A DNA stretch of 64,000 nucleotides from Escarpia spicata (lineage: Eukaryota; Annelida; Polychaeta; Sabellida; Siboglinidae), in contig OZ023207.1 of the NCBI GenBank assembly GCA_963995525.1, positions 35,602,792 to 35,666,791 of the forward strand. The letters are read 5' to 3'. Numbering within the stretch: the stretch's first letter is position 1; each line of letters opens with the position of its first letter. The notes under the pieces were generated by a model. It searched no databases. It was not told the origin of the DNA and worked only from the letters and a program-made list of their open reading frames with translations. The position numbers were made by a program, and so were the translations under genes. This document shows, in pieces, positions 15,050 through 28,704 of this stretch.

Positions 15050-16043
15050 ACTTTAAAACGATGCAAAATGCTGAATATTGTTCAATTCAATGGCATAACA
15101 TAATATTTCGCGTGTATAACCGTTTAGCTCACATTTACAGCAATGTACACGTTTTCTGACGGTTTGTTTTCATTGATAGGGGGTAATCAACAGTTAAAAA
15201 CGTTCCCAAATGCTGAGTATGAATCAATTCGAAGTGATAGCATAATATTTCTCTTGTATGAACGTACAGTTCACTATCACAGTAGTCTAGACATTTTCTG
15301 ACGGTTAGTTTTCATTTATAGGGGGTAAAGAAAAGTTAAAAACTTTGCCAAATGCTGAATATCGTTCATTTCAATGATATAACATTATATTTCGTATGTA
15401 TCACCGTTCGGCTTACATTCACAGCATTGTAGAAGTTTTCTGATGGTTAGTTTTCATTTATAGGGGGTAATCAACACTTTAAAACGATGCAAAATTCTGA
15501 ATATCGTTCAATTCAATGGCATAACATAATGTTTCTCGTGTATAACCGTACAGCTCACATTCACAGCAATGTAGACGTTTTCTGACGGTTATTTTTCATT
15601 TATAGGGGGTAATCAACAGTTAAAAACGTTCCCAAATGCTGAGTATCGATCAATTCGAAGTGATAGCATAATATTTCGCTTGTTTGACACTTCAGGTCAC
15701 TATTACAGCAATCTAGACGTTTTCTGACGGTTAGTTTTCATTTACAGCGGGTAATCAACAGTTAAAAACGATCCCAAATGCTGAGTTTCAATCAATTCAA
15801 ACTGTTAGCATAATATTTCTCTTGCATGAACGTACAGTTCTCTACGACAGTAAACTAGACATTTTCTGACGGTTAGTTTTCATATATAAGGGGTAATCAA
15901 AAGTTAAAACCGTTACCATATGCTGAATATCGTTCAATTCAATGATATAACATAATATTTCGTATGTTTCACCGTACGGCTTACATTCAGAGCATTCTAG
16001 ACGTTTTCTGACGATTTGTTTTCATTTATAGGGGGTAATCAAC

Positions 16044-16884
16044 ACTTTAAAACGATGCAAAATGGTGAATATTGTTCAATTGAATGGCATAACATAATAT
16101 TTCCCGTGTATAACCGTACAGCTCACATTTACAGCAATGTACACGTTTTCTGACGGTTTGTTTTCATTTATAGGGGTTAATCAACAGTTAAAAATGTTCC
16201 CAAATGCTGAGTATGAATCAATTCGAAGTGATAGCATAATATTTCTCTTGTACGAACGTACAGTTCACTATCACAGTAGTCTAAACATTTTCTGACGGTT
16301 AGTTTTCATTTATAGGTGTTAAAGAAAAGTTAAAAACGTTGCCATATGCTGATTATCGTTCAATTCAATGATATAACATAATATTTCGTATGTTTCACCG
16401 TACGGCTTACATTCAGAGCATTCTAGACGTTTTCTGACGGTTAGTTTTCATTTATAGGGGGTAATCAACACTTTAAAATAATGTAAAATGCTGAATATTG
16501 TTCAATTCAATGGCATAATATAATGTTTCGCGTGTCACTATTACATCAATCTAGACGTTTTCTGACGGTTAGTTTTCATTTACAGCGTTTAATCAACAGT
16601 TAAAAACGATCCCAAATGCTGAGTTTCAATCAATTCAAACTGATAGCATAATATTTCTCTTGCATGAACGTACAGTTCTCTAAGACAGTAATCTAGACAT
16701 TTTCTGACGGTTAGTTTTCATATATAAGGGGTATTCAAAAGTTAAAACCGTTACCATATGCTGAATATCGTTCAATTCAATGATATAACATAATGTTTCG
16801 TATGTTTCACCGTACGGCTTACATTCAGAGCATTCTAGACGTTTTCTGACGGTTAGTTTTCATTTATAGGGGGTAATCAACACT
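16044..16884 (+). repeat. Disordered HOR unit before the inversion, with chimeric monomers
   Basis: A and B are followed by a C/G chimera near 16330 (AACGTTGCCATATGCTG), then the 128-bp A/E chimera, F and G. The order no longer follows A-G, and small changes such as TAGGTGTTAAAG and TACAGCGTTTAATC are more frequent than further left. The disorder leads into the palindrome. Confidence 0.75.
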
Positions 16885-19277
16885 TTAAGATGATGCAAAA
16901 TGCTGAATATTGTTCAATTCAATGGCATAACATAATATTTCGCGTGTATAACCGTACAGCTAACATTTACAGCAATGTACACGTTTTCTGACGGTTTGTT
17001 TTCATTTATAGGGGGTAATCAACAGTTAAAAACGTTCCCAAATGCTGAGTATGAATCAATTCGAAGTGATAGCATAATATTTCTCTTGTATGATCGTACA
17101 ATTCCCTATCACAGTAGTCTAGACATTTTCTGACGGTTAGTTTTCATTGATAGGGGGTAAAGAAAAGTTAAAAACGTTGCCAAATGCTGAATATCGTTCA
17201 TTTCAATGATATAACATAATATTTCGTATGTATCACCGTTCGGCTTACAATCACAGCATTGTAGACGTTTTCTGATGGTTAGTTTTCATTTATAGGGGGT
17301 AATCAACACTTTAAAACGATGCAAAATTCTGAATATCGTTCAATTCAATGGCATAACATAATGTTTCTCGTGTATAACCGTACAGCTCACATTCACAGCA
17401 ATGTAGACGTTTTCTGACGGTTATTTTTCATTTATAGGGGTTAATCAACAGTTAAAAAGTTCCCAAATGCTGAGTATCGATCAATTCGAAGTGATAGCAT
17501 AATATTTCGCTTGTTTGACACTTCAGGTCACTATTACAGCAATCTAGACGTTTTCTGACCGTTAGTTTTCATTTACAGCGGGTAATCAACAGTTAAAAAC
17601 GATCCCAAATGCTGAGTTTCAATCAATTCAAACTGATAGCATAATATTTCTCTTGCATGAACGTACAGTCCTCTACGACAGTAATCTATACATTTTCTGA
17701 CGGTTAGTTTTCATATATAAGGGGTAATCAAAAGATAAAACCGTTACCATATGCTGAATATCGTTCAATTAAATGATATAACATAATGTTTCGTATGTTT
17801 CACCGTACAGCTTACATTCAGAGCATTCTATCATTGAATTGAACGATATTCAGCATATGGTAACGGTTTTAACTTTTGATTACCCCTTATATATGAAAAC
17901 TAACCGTCAGAAAATGCCTAGATTACTGTCGTAGAGAACTGTACGTTCATGCAAGAGAAATATTATGCTATCAGTTTGAATTGATTTAAACTCAGCATTT
18001 GGGATCGTTTTTAACTGTTGATTACCCGCTGTAAATGAAAACTAACCGTCAGAAAACGTCTAGATTGCTGTAATAGTGACCTGAAGTGTCAAACAAGCGA
18101 AATATTATGTTATCACTTCGAATTGATCAATACTCAGCATTTGGGAACGTTTTTAACTGTTGATTACCCCCTATAAATGAAAAATAACCGTCAGAAAACG
18201 TCTACATTGCTGTGAATGTGAGCTGTACGGTTATACACGAGAAACATTATGTTATGCCATTGAATTGAACGATATTCAGAATTTTGCATCGTTTTAAAGT
18301 GTTGATTACCCCCTATAAATGAAAACTAACCATCAGAAAACATCTACAATGCTGTGAATGTAAGACGAACGGTGATACATACGAAATATTATGTTATATC
18401 ATTGAAATGAACGATATTCAGCATTTGGCAACGTTTTTTACTTTTCTTTACCCCCTATAAATGAAAACTAACCGTCAGAAAATGTCTAGACTACTGTGAT
18501 AGTGAACTGTACGATCATACAAGAGAAATATTATGCTATCACTTCGAATTGATTCATACTCAGCATTTGGGAACGTTTTTAACTGTTGATTACCCCCTAT
18601 AAATGAAAACAAACCGTCAGAAAACGTGTACATTGCTGTAAATGTTAGCTGTACCGTTATACACGCGAAATATTATGTTATGCCATTGAATTGAACAATA
18701 TTCAGCATTTTGCATCATTTTAAAGTGTTGATTACCCCCTATGAATGAAAACTAACCGTCAGAAAAGGTCTAGAATGCTCTGAATGTAAGCCGTACGGTG
18801 AAACATACGAAAAATTATGTTATATCATTGAATTGAACGATATTCAGCATATGGTAACGGTTTTAACTTTTGATTACCCCTTATATATGAAAACTAACCG
18901 TCAGAAAATGTCTAGATTACTGTCGTAGAGAACTGTACGTTCATGCAAGAGAAATATTATGCTATCAGTTTGAATTGATTGAAACTCAGCATTTGGGATC
19001 GTTTTTAACTGTTGATTACCCGCTGTAAATGAAAACTAATCGTCAGAAAACGTCTAGATTGCTGTAATAGTGACACGCGAAACATTATGTTATGCCATTG
19101 AATTGAACAATATTCAGCATTTTGCATCATTTTTAAGTGTTGATTACCCCCTATAAATTAAAACAAACCGTCGGAAAACGTCTAGAATGCTCTGAATGTA
19201 AGCCGTACGGTGAAACATACGAAATATTATGTTATATCATTGAATTGAACGATATTCAGCATATGGTAACGGTTTTA
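16330..19277. repeat. Imperfect palindrome at the array polarity switch
   Basis: Left-arm monomers (G/C, A/E hybrid, F, G, A, B, C, D, E, F, G) are mirrored on the right as reverse complements in the reverse order. Matching points are TCGTTCAATTAAATGA at 17761-17776 against TCATTGAATTGAACGA at 17831-17846, and CGCGTGTCAC at 16529 against GTGACACGCG ending at 19079. All of them place the centre near 17803-17804. The loop is about 54 bp (17777-17830) and the arms about 1.45 kb. The arms have diverged by scattered substitutions. Mirror symmetry fails where the left arm becomes a C/G chimera. Confidence 0.88.
16470..16597 (+). repeat. A/E chimeric monomer with 14-bp deletion (128 bp)
   Basis: The monomer opens as A (ACTTTAAAATAATG) and at CGCGTGTCACTATTAC switches to E, losing 14 bp relative to either parent, so it is 128 bp long. 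The same breakpoint appears on the opposite strand as GTGACACGCG at 19070 and then repeatedly in the 2245-bp and 2117-bp domains. It is a diagnostic marker for a single founder recombination. Confidence 0.9.
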
Positions 19278-22200
19278 ACTTTTGATTACCCCTTATATAT
19301 GAAAACTAACCGTCAGAAAATGTATAGATTACTGTCGTAGAGAACTGTACGTTGATGCAAGATAAATATTATGCTATCAGTTTGAATTGATTGAAACTCA
19401 GCATTTGGGATCGTTTTTAACTGTTGATTACCCGCTGTAAATGAAAACTAACCGTCAGAAAACGTCTAGATTGCTGTAATAGTGACCTGAAGTGTCAAAC
19501 AAGCGAAATATTATGCTATCACTTCGAATTGATCGATACTCAACATTTGGGAACGTTTTTTAACTGTTGATTACCCCCTATAAATGAAAAATAACCGTCA
19601 GAAAACGTCTACATTGCTGTGAATGTGAGCTGTACGGTTATACACGAGAAACGTTATGTTATGCCATTGAATTGCACGATATTCAGAATTTTGCATCGTT
19701 CTAAAGTGTTGATTACCCCCTATAAATGAAAACTAACCATCAGAAAACGTCTACAATGCGGTGATTGTAAGCTGAACGGTGATACATAAGAAATATTATG
19801 TTATATCATTGAAATGAACGATATTCAGCATTTGGCAACGTTTTTAACTTTTCTTTACCCCCTATAAATGAAAACTAACCGTCAGAAAATGTATAGACTA
19901 CTGTGATAGTGAACTGTACGTTCATACAAGAGAAATATTATGCTATCACATCGAATTGATTCATACTCAGCATTTGGGAACGTTTTTAACTGTTGATTAC
20001 CCCCTATAAATGAAAACAAACCGTCAGAAAACGTGTACATTGCTGTAAATGTGAGCTGTACGGTTATACACGCGAAATATTATGTTATGCCATTGAATTG
20101 AACAATATTCAGCATTTTGCATCGTTTTAAAGTGTTGATTACCCCCTATAAATGAAAACAAACCGTCAGAAAACGTCTAGAATGCTCTGAATGTAAGCCG
20201 TACGGTGAAACATACGAAATATTATGTTATATCATTGAAATGAACGATATTCAGCATTTGGCAACGTTTATAACTTTTCTTTACCCCCTATAAATGAAAA
20301 CTAACCGTCAGAAAATGTCTAGACTACTGTGATAGTGAACTGTACGATCATACAAGAGAAATATTATGCTATCACTTCGAATTGATTCATACTCAGCATT
20401 TGGGAACGTTTTTAACTGTTGATTACCCCCTATAAATGAAAACAAACCGTCAGAAAACGTGTACATTGCTGTAAATGTTAGCTGTACCGTTATACACGCG
20501 AAATATTATGTTATGCCATTGAATTGAACAATATTCAGCATTTTGCATCATTTTAAAGTGTTGATTACCCCCTATGAATGAAAACTAACCGTCAGAAAAG
20601 GTGTAGAATGCTCTGAATGTATGCCGTACGGTGAAACATACGAAACATTATGTTATACCATTGAATTGAACGATATTCAGCATATGGTAACGGTTTTAAC
20701 TTTTGATTACCCCTTATATATGAAAACTAACCGTCAGAAAATGTATAGATTACTGTCGTAGAGAACTGTACGTTCATGCAAGAGAAATATTATGCTATCA
20801 GTTTGAATTGATTGAAACTCAGCATTTGGGATCGTTTTTAACTGTTGATTACCCGCTGTAAATGAAAATTAACCGTCAGAAAACGTCTAGATTGCTGTAA
20901 TAGTGACACGCGAAACATTATGTTATGCCATCGAATTGAACAATATTCATCATTTTGCATCATTTTAAAGTGTTGATTACCCCCTATAAATGAAAACAAA
21001 CCGTCAGAAAACGTCTAGAATGCTCTGAATGTAAGCCGTACGGTGAAACATACGAAATATTATGTTATATCATTGAATTGAACGATATTCAGCATATGGT
21101 AACGGTTTTAACTTTTGATTACCCCTTATATATGAAAACTAACAGTCAGAAAATGTCTAGATTACTGTCGTAGAGAACTGTACGTTGATGCAAGAGAAAT
21201 ATTATGCTATCAGTTTGAATTGATTGAAACTCAGCATTTGGGATCGTTTTTAACTGTTGATTACCCGCTGTAAATGAAAACTAACCGTCAGAAAACGTCT
21301 AGATTGACGTAATAGTGACACGCGAAACATTATGTTATGCCATTGAATTGAACAATATTCAGCATTTTGCATCATTTTTAAGTGTTGATTACCCCCTATA
21401 AATGAAAACAAACCGTCAGAAAACGTATAGAATGCTCTGAATGTAAGCCGTACGGTGATACATACGAAATATTATGTTATATCATTGAATTGAACGATAT
21501 TCAGCATATGGTAACGGTTTTAACTTTTGATTACCCCTTATATATGAAAACTAACCGTCAGAAAATGTATAGATTACTGTCGTAGAGAACTGTACGTTGA
21601 TGCAAAAGAAATATTATGCTATCAGTTTGAATTGATTGAAACTCAGCATTTGGGATCGTTTTTAACTGTTGATTACCCGCTGTAAATGAAAACTAACCGT
21701 CAGAAAACGTCTAGATTGCTGTAATAGTGACCTGAAGTGTCAAACAAGCGAAATATTATGCTATCACTTCGAATTGATCGATACTCAACATTTGGGAACG
21801 TTTTTTAACTGTTGATTACCCCCTATAAATGAAAAATAACCGTCAGAAAACGTCTACATTGCTGTGAATGTGAGCTGTACGGTTATACACGAGAAACGTT
21901 ATGTTATGCCATTGAATTGCACGATATTCAGAATTTTACATCGATCTAAAGTGTTGATTACCCCCTATAAATGAAAACTAACCATCAGAAAACGTCTACA
22001 ATGCGGTGATTGTAAGCTGAACGGTGATACATAAGAAATATTATGTTATATCATTGAAATGAACGATATTCAGCATTTGGCAACGTTTTTAACTTTTCTT
22101 TACCCCCTATAAATGAAAACTAACCGTCAGAAAATGTATAGACTACTGTGATAGTGAATTGTACGTTCATACAAGAGAAATATTATGCTATCACATCGAA

Positions 22201-25200
22201 TTGATTCATACTCAGCATTTGGGAACGTTTTTAACTGTTGATTACCCCCTATAAATGAAAACAAACCGTCAGAAAACGTGTACATTGCTGTAAATGTGAG
22301 CTGTACGGTTATACACGCGAAATATTATGTTATGCCATTGAATTGAACAATATTCAGCATTTTGCATCGTTTTAAAGTGTTGATTACCCCCTATAAATGA
22401 AAACAAACCGTCAGAAAACGTCTAGAATGCTCTGAATGTAAGCCGTACGGTGAAACATACGAAATATTATGTTATATCATTGAAATGAACGATATTCAGC
22501 ATTTGACAACGTTTATAACTTTTCTTTACCCCCTATAAATGAAAACTAACCGTCAGAAAATGTCTAGACTACTGTGATAGTGAACTGTACGATCATACAA
22601 GAGAAATATTATGCTATCACTTCGAATTGATTCATACTCAGCATTTGGGAACGTTTTTAACTGTTGATTACCCCCTATAAATGAAAACAAACCGTCAGAA
22701 AACGTGTACATTGCTGTAAATGTTAGCTGTAACGTTATACACGCGAAATATTATGTTATGCCATTGAATTGAACAATATTCAGCATTTTGCATCATTTTA
22801 AAGTGTTGATTACCCCCTATGAATGAAAACTAACCGTCAGAAAAGGTGCAGAATGCTCTGAATGTAAGCCGTACGGTGAAACATACGAAACATTATGTTA
22901 TATCATTGAATTGAACGATATTCAGCATATGGTAACGGTTTTAACTTTTGATTACCCCTTATATATGAAAACTAACCGTCAGAAAATGTATAGATTACTG
23001 TCGTAGAGAACTGTACGTTCATGCAAGAGAAATATTATGCTATCAGTTTGAATTGATTGAAACTCAGCATTTGGGATCGTTTTTAACTGTTGATTACCCG
23101 CTGTAAATGAAAATTAACCGTCAGAAAACGTCTAGATTGCTGTAATAGTGACACGCGAAACATTATGTTATGCCATCGAATTGAACAATATTCAGCATTT
23201 TGCATCATTTTAAAGTGTTGATTACCCCCTATAAATGAAAACAAACCGTCAGAAAACGTCTAGAATGCACTGAATGTAAGCCGTACGGTGAAACATACGA
23301 AATATTATGTTATATCATTGAATTGAACGATATTCAGCATATGGTAACGGTTTTAACTTTTGATTACCCCTTATATATGAAAACTAACAGTCAGAAAATG
23401 TCTAGATTACTGTCGTAGAGAACTGTACGTTGATGCAAGAGAAATATTATGCTATCAGTTTGAATTGATTGAAACTCAGCATTTGGGATCGTTTTTAACT
23501 GTTGATTACCCGCTGTAAATGAAAACTAACCGTCAGAAAACGTGTAGATTGACGTAATAGTGACACGCGAAACATTATGTTATGCCATTGAATTGAACAA
23601 TATTCAGCATTTTGCATCATTTTTAAGTGTTGATTACCCCCTATAAATGAAAACAAACCGTCAGAAAACGTATAGAATGCTCTGAATGTAAGCCGTACGG
23701 TGATACATACGAAATATTATGTTATATCATTGAATTGAACGATATTCAGCATATGGTAACGGTTTGAACTTTTGATTACCCCTTATATATGAAAACTAAC
23801 CGTCAGAAAATGTATAGATTACTGTCGTAGAGAACTGTACGTTGATGCAAAAGAAATATTATGCTATCAGTTTGAATTGATTGAAACTCAGCATTTGGGA
23901 TCGTTTTTAACTGTTGATTACCCGCTGTAAATGAAAACTAACCGTCAGAAAACGTCTAGATTGCTGTAATAGTGACCTGAAGTGTCAAACAAGCGAAATA
24001 TTATGCTATCACTTCGAATTGATCGATACTCAACATTTGGGAACGTTTTTTAACTGTTGATTACCCCCTATAAATGAAAAATAACCGTCAGAAAACGTCT
24101 ACATTGCTGTGAATGTGAGCTGTACGGTTATACACGAGAAACGTTATGTTATGCCATTGAATTGCACGATATTCAGAATTTTGCATCGTTCTAAAGTGTT
24201 GATTACCCCCTATAAATGAAAACTAACCATCAGAAAACGTCTACAATGCGGTGATTGTAAGCTGAACGGTGATACATAAGAAATATTATGTTATATCATT
24301 GAAATGAACGATATTCAGCATTTGGCAACGTTTTTAACTTTTCTTTACCCCCTATAAATGAAAACTAACCGTCAGAAAATGTATAGACTACTGTGATAGT
24401 GAATTGTACGTTCATACAAGAGAAATATTATGCTATCACATCGAATTGATTCATACTCAGCATTTGGGAACGTTTTTAACTGTTGATTACCCCCTATAAA
24501 TGAAAACAAACCGTCAGAAAACGTGTACATTGCTGTAAATGTGAGCTGTACGGTTATACACGCGAAATATTATGTTATGCCATTGAATTGAACAATATTC
24601 AGCATTTTGCATCGTTTTAAAGTGTTGATTACCCCCTATAAATGAAAACAAACCGTCAGAAAACGTCTAGAATGCTCTGAATGTAAGCCGTACGGTGAAA
24701 CATACGAAATATTATGTTATATCATTGAAATGAACGATATTCAGCATTTGACAACGTTTATAACTTTTCTTTACCCCCTATAAATGAAAACTAACCGTCA
24801 GAAAATGTCTAGACTACTGTGATAGTGAACTGTACGATCATACAAGAGAAATATTATGCTATCACTTCGAATTGATTCATACTCAGCATTTGGGAACGTT
24901 TTTAACTGTTGATTACCCCCTATAAATGAAAACAAACCGTCAGAAAACGTGTACATTGCTGTAAATGTTAGCTGTAACGTTATACACGCGAAATATTATG
25001 TTATGCCATTGAATTGAACAATATTCAGCATTTTGCATCATTTTAAAGTGTTGATTACCCCCTATGAATGAAAACTAACCGTCAGAAAAGGTGCAGAATG
25101 CTCTGAATGTAAGCCGTATGGTGAAACATACGAAACATTATGTTATATCATTGAATTGAACGATATTCAGCATATGGTAACGGTTTTAACTTTTGATTAC

Positions 25201-28200
25201 CCCTTATATATGAAAACTAACCGTCAGAAAATGTATAGATTACTGTCGTAGAGAACTGTACGTTCATGCAAGAGAAATATTATGCTATCAGTTTGAATTG
25301 ATTGAAACTCAGCATTTGGGATCGTTTTTAACTGTTGATTACCCGCTGTAAATGAAAATTAACCGTCAGAAAACGTCTAGATTGCTGTAATAGTGACACG
25401 CGAAACATTATGTTATGCCATCGAATTGAACAATATTCAGCATTTTGCATCATTTTAAAGTGTTGATTACCCCCTATAAATGAAAACAAACCGTCAGAAA
25501 ACGTCTAGAATGCTCTGAATGTAAGCCGTACGGTGAAACATACGAAATATTATGTTATATCATTGAATTGAACGATATTCAGCATATGGTAACGGTTTTA
25601 ACTTTTGATTACCCCTTATATATGAAAACTAACAGTCAGAAAATGTCTAGATTACTGTCGTAGAGAACTGTACGTTGATGCAAGAGAAATATTATGCTAT
25701 CAGTTTGAATTGATTGAAACTCAGCATTTGGGATCGTTTTTAACTGTTGATTACCCGCTGTAAATGAAAACTAACCGTCAGAAAACGTCTAGATTGACGT
25801 AATAGTGACACGCGAAACATTATGTTATGCCATTGAATTGAACAATATTCAGCATTTTGCATCATTTTTAAGTGTTGATTACCCCCTATAAATGAAAACA
25901 AACCGTCAGAAAACGTATAGAATGCTCTGAATGTAAGCCGTACGGTGATACATACGAAATATTATGTTATATCATTGAATTGAACGATATTCAGCATATG
26001 GTAACGGTTTTAACTTTTGATTACCCCTTATATATGAAAACTAACCGTCAGAAAATGTATAGATTACTGTCGTAGAGAACTGTACGTTGATGCAAAAGAA
26101 ATATTATGCTATCAGTTTGAATTGATTGAAACTCAGCATTTGGGATCGTTTTTAACTGTTGATTACCCGCTGTAAATGAAAATTAACCGTCAGAAAACGT
26201 CTAGATTGCTGTAATAGTGACCTGAAGTGTCAAACAAGCGAAATATTATGCTATCACTTCGAATTGATCGATACTCAACATTTGGGAACGTTTTTTAACT
26301 GTTGATTACCCCCTATAAATGAAAAATAACAGTCAGAAAACGTCTACATTGCTGTGAATGTGAGCTGTACGGTTATACACGAGAAACGTTATGTTATGCC
26401 ATTGAATTGCACGATATTCAGAATTTTGCATCGTTCTAAAGTGTTGATTGCCCCCTATAAATGAAAACTAACCATCAGAAAACGTCTACAATGCGGTGAT
26501 TGTAAGCTGAACGGTGATACATAAGAAATATTATGTTATATCATTGAAATGAACGATATTCAGCATTTGGCAACGTTTTTAACTTTTCTTTACCCCCTAT
26601 AAATGAAAACTAACCGTCAGAAAATGTATAGACTACTGTGATAGTGAATTGTACGTTCATACAAGAGAAATATTATGCTATCACATCGAATTGATTCATA
26701 CTCAGCATTTGGGAACGTTTTTAACTGTTGATTACCCCCTATAAATGAAAACAAACCGTCAGAAAACGTGTACATTGCTGTAAATGTGAGCTGTACGGTT
26801 ATACACGCGAAATATTATGTTATGCCATTGAATTTAACAATATTCAGCATTTTGCATCGTTTTAAAGTGTTGATTACCACCTATAAATGAAAACAAACCG
26901 TCAGAAAACGTCTAGAATGCTCTGAATGTAAGCCGTACGGTGAAACATACGAAATATTATGTTATATCATTGAAATAAACGATATTCAGCATTTGGCAAC
27001 GTTTATAACTTTTCTTTACCCCCTATAAATGAAAACTAACCGTCAGAAAATATCTAGACTACTGTGATAGTGAACTGTACGATCATACAAGAGAAATATT
27101 ATGCTATCACTTCGAATTGATTCATACTCAGCATTTGGGAACGTTTTTAACTGTTGATTACCCCCTATAAATGAAAACAAACCGTCAGAAAACGTGTACA
27201 TTGCTGTAAATGTTAGCTGTACCGTTATACACGCGAAATATTATGTTATGCCATTGAATTGAACAATATTCAGCATTTTGCATCATTTTAAAGTGTTGAT
27301 TACCCCCTATGAATGAAAACTTACCGTCAGAAAAGGTGCAGAATGCTCTGAATGTAAGCCGTACGGTGAAACATACGAAACATTATGTTATATCATTGAA
27401 TTGAACGATATTCAGCATATGGTAACGGTTTTAACTTTTGATTACCCCTTATATATGAAAACTAACCGTCAGAAAATGTATAGATTACTGTCGTAGAGAA
27501 CTGTACGTTCATGCAAGAGAAATATTATGCTATCAGTTTGAATTGATTGAAACTCAGCATTTGGGATCGTTTTTAACTGTTGATTACCCGCTGTAAATGA
27601 AAATTAACCGTCAGAAAACGTCTAGATTGCTGTAATAGTGACACGCGAAACATTATGTTATGCCATCGAATTGAACAATATTCAGCATTTTGCATCATTT
27701 TAAAGTGTTGATTACCCCCTATAAATGAAAACAAACCGTCAGAAAACGTCTAGAATGCTCTGAATGTAAGCCGTACGGTGAAACATACGAAATATTATGT
27801 TATATCATTGAATTGAACGATATTCAGCATATGGTAACAGTTTTAACTTTTGATTACCCCTTATATATGAAAACTAACAGTCAGAAAATTTCTAGATTAC
27901 TGTCGTAGAGAACTGTACGTTGATGCAAGAGAAATATTATGCTATCAGTTTGAATTGATTGAAACTCAGCATTTGGGATCGTTTTTAACTGTTGATTACC
28001 CGCTGTAAATGAAAACTAACCGTCAGAAAACGTCTAGATTGACGTAATAGTGACACGCGAAACATTATGTTATGCCATTGAATTGAACAATATTCAGCAT
28101 TTTGCACCATTTTTAAGTGTTGATTACCCCCTATAAATGAAAACAAACCGTCAGAAAACGTATAGAATGCTCTGAATGTAAGCCGTACGGTGATACATAC

Positions 28201-28700
28201 GAAATATTATGTTATATCATTGAATTGAACGATATTCAGCATATGGTAACGGTTTTAACTTTTGATTACCCCTTATATATGAAAACTAACCGTCAGAAAA
28301 TGTATAGATTACTTTCGTAGAGAACTGTACGTTGATGCAAAAGAAATATTATGCTATCAGTTTGAATTGATTGAAACTCAGCATTTGGGATCGTTTTTAA
28401 ATGTTGATTACCCGCTGTAAATGAAAACTAACCGTCAGAAAACGTCTAGATTGCTGTAATAGTGACCTGAAGTGTCAAACAAGCGAAATATTATGCTATC
28501 ACTTCGAATTGATCGATACCCAGCATTTGGGAACGTTTTTTAACTGTTGATTACCCCCTATAAATGAAAAATAACCGTCAGAAAACGTCTACATTGCTGT
28601 GAATGTGAGCTGTACGGTTATACACGATAAACGTTATGTTATGCCATTGAATTGCACGATATTCAGAATTTTGCATCGTTTTAAAGTGTTGATTACCCCC
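18700..28700 (-). repeat. HOR domain 2: 2245-bp, 16-monomer unit
   Basis: Hybrid breakpoint GTGACACGCG occurs at 20903, 23148, 25393 and 27638, spaced exactly 2245 bp. A second hybrid per unit falls near 19071, 21316 and onward at the same spacing. Read along the + strand, the unit is G/C, B, A, G, F, E/A, G, F, E/A, G, F, E, D, C, B, A. Sixteen monomers (2272 bp) minus two 14-bp hybrid deletions plus one extra T (ACGTTTTTTAACTG) gives 2245. About 4.4 copies are present. Domain edges are approximate. Confidence 0.9.
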
Positions 28701-28704
28701 TATA

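Larger units (their letters stand above)
1..17776 (+). repeat. HOR domain 1: 994-bp seven-monomer unit (A-B-C-D-E-F-G)
   Basis: The A monomer that opens each unit starts at 1, 995, 1989, 2982, 4260, 5254, 6247, 7240, 8234, 9228, 10648, 11642, 12494, 13488, 15050 and 16044. The usual spacing is 994 bp, exactly 7 x 142, or 993 where one base is lost, as in TTTATGGGGG. The first three units are almost identical by eye, which suggests recent homogenisation. Units starting at 2982, 9228, 11642, 13488 and 16044 depart from the seven-monomer plan. The order in class terms is a-b-c-a-b-b-c, so the unit looks like an old trimer duplicated with one extra b. The domain ends at the polarity flip near 17.8 kb. 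Confidence 0.95.
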
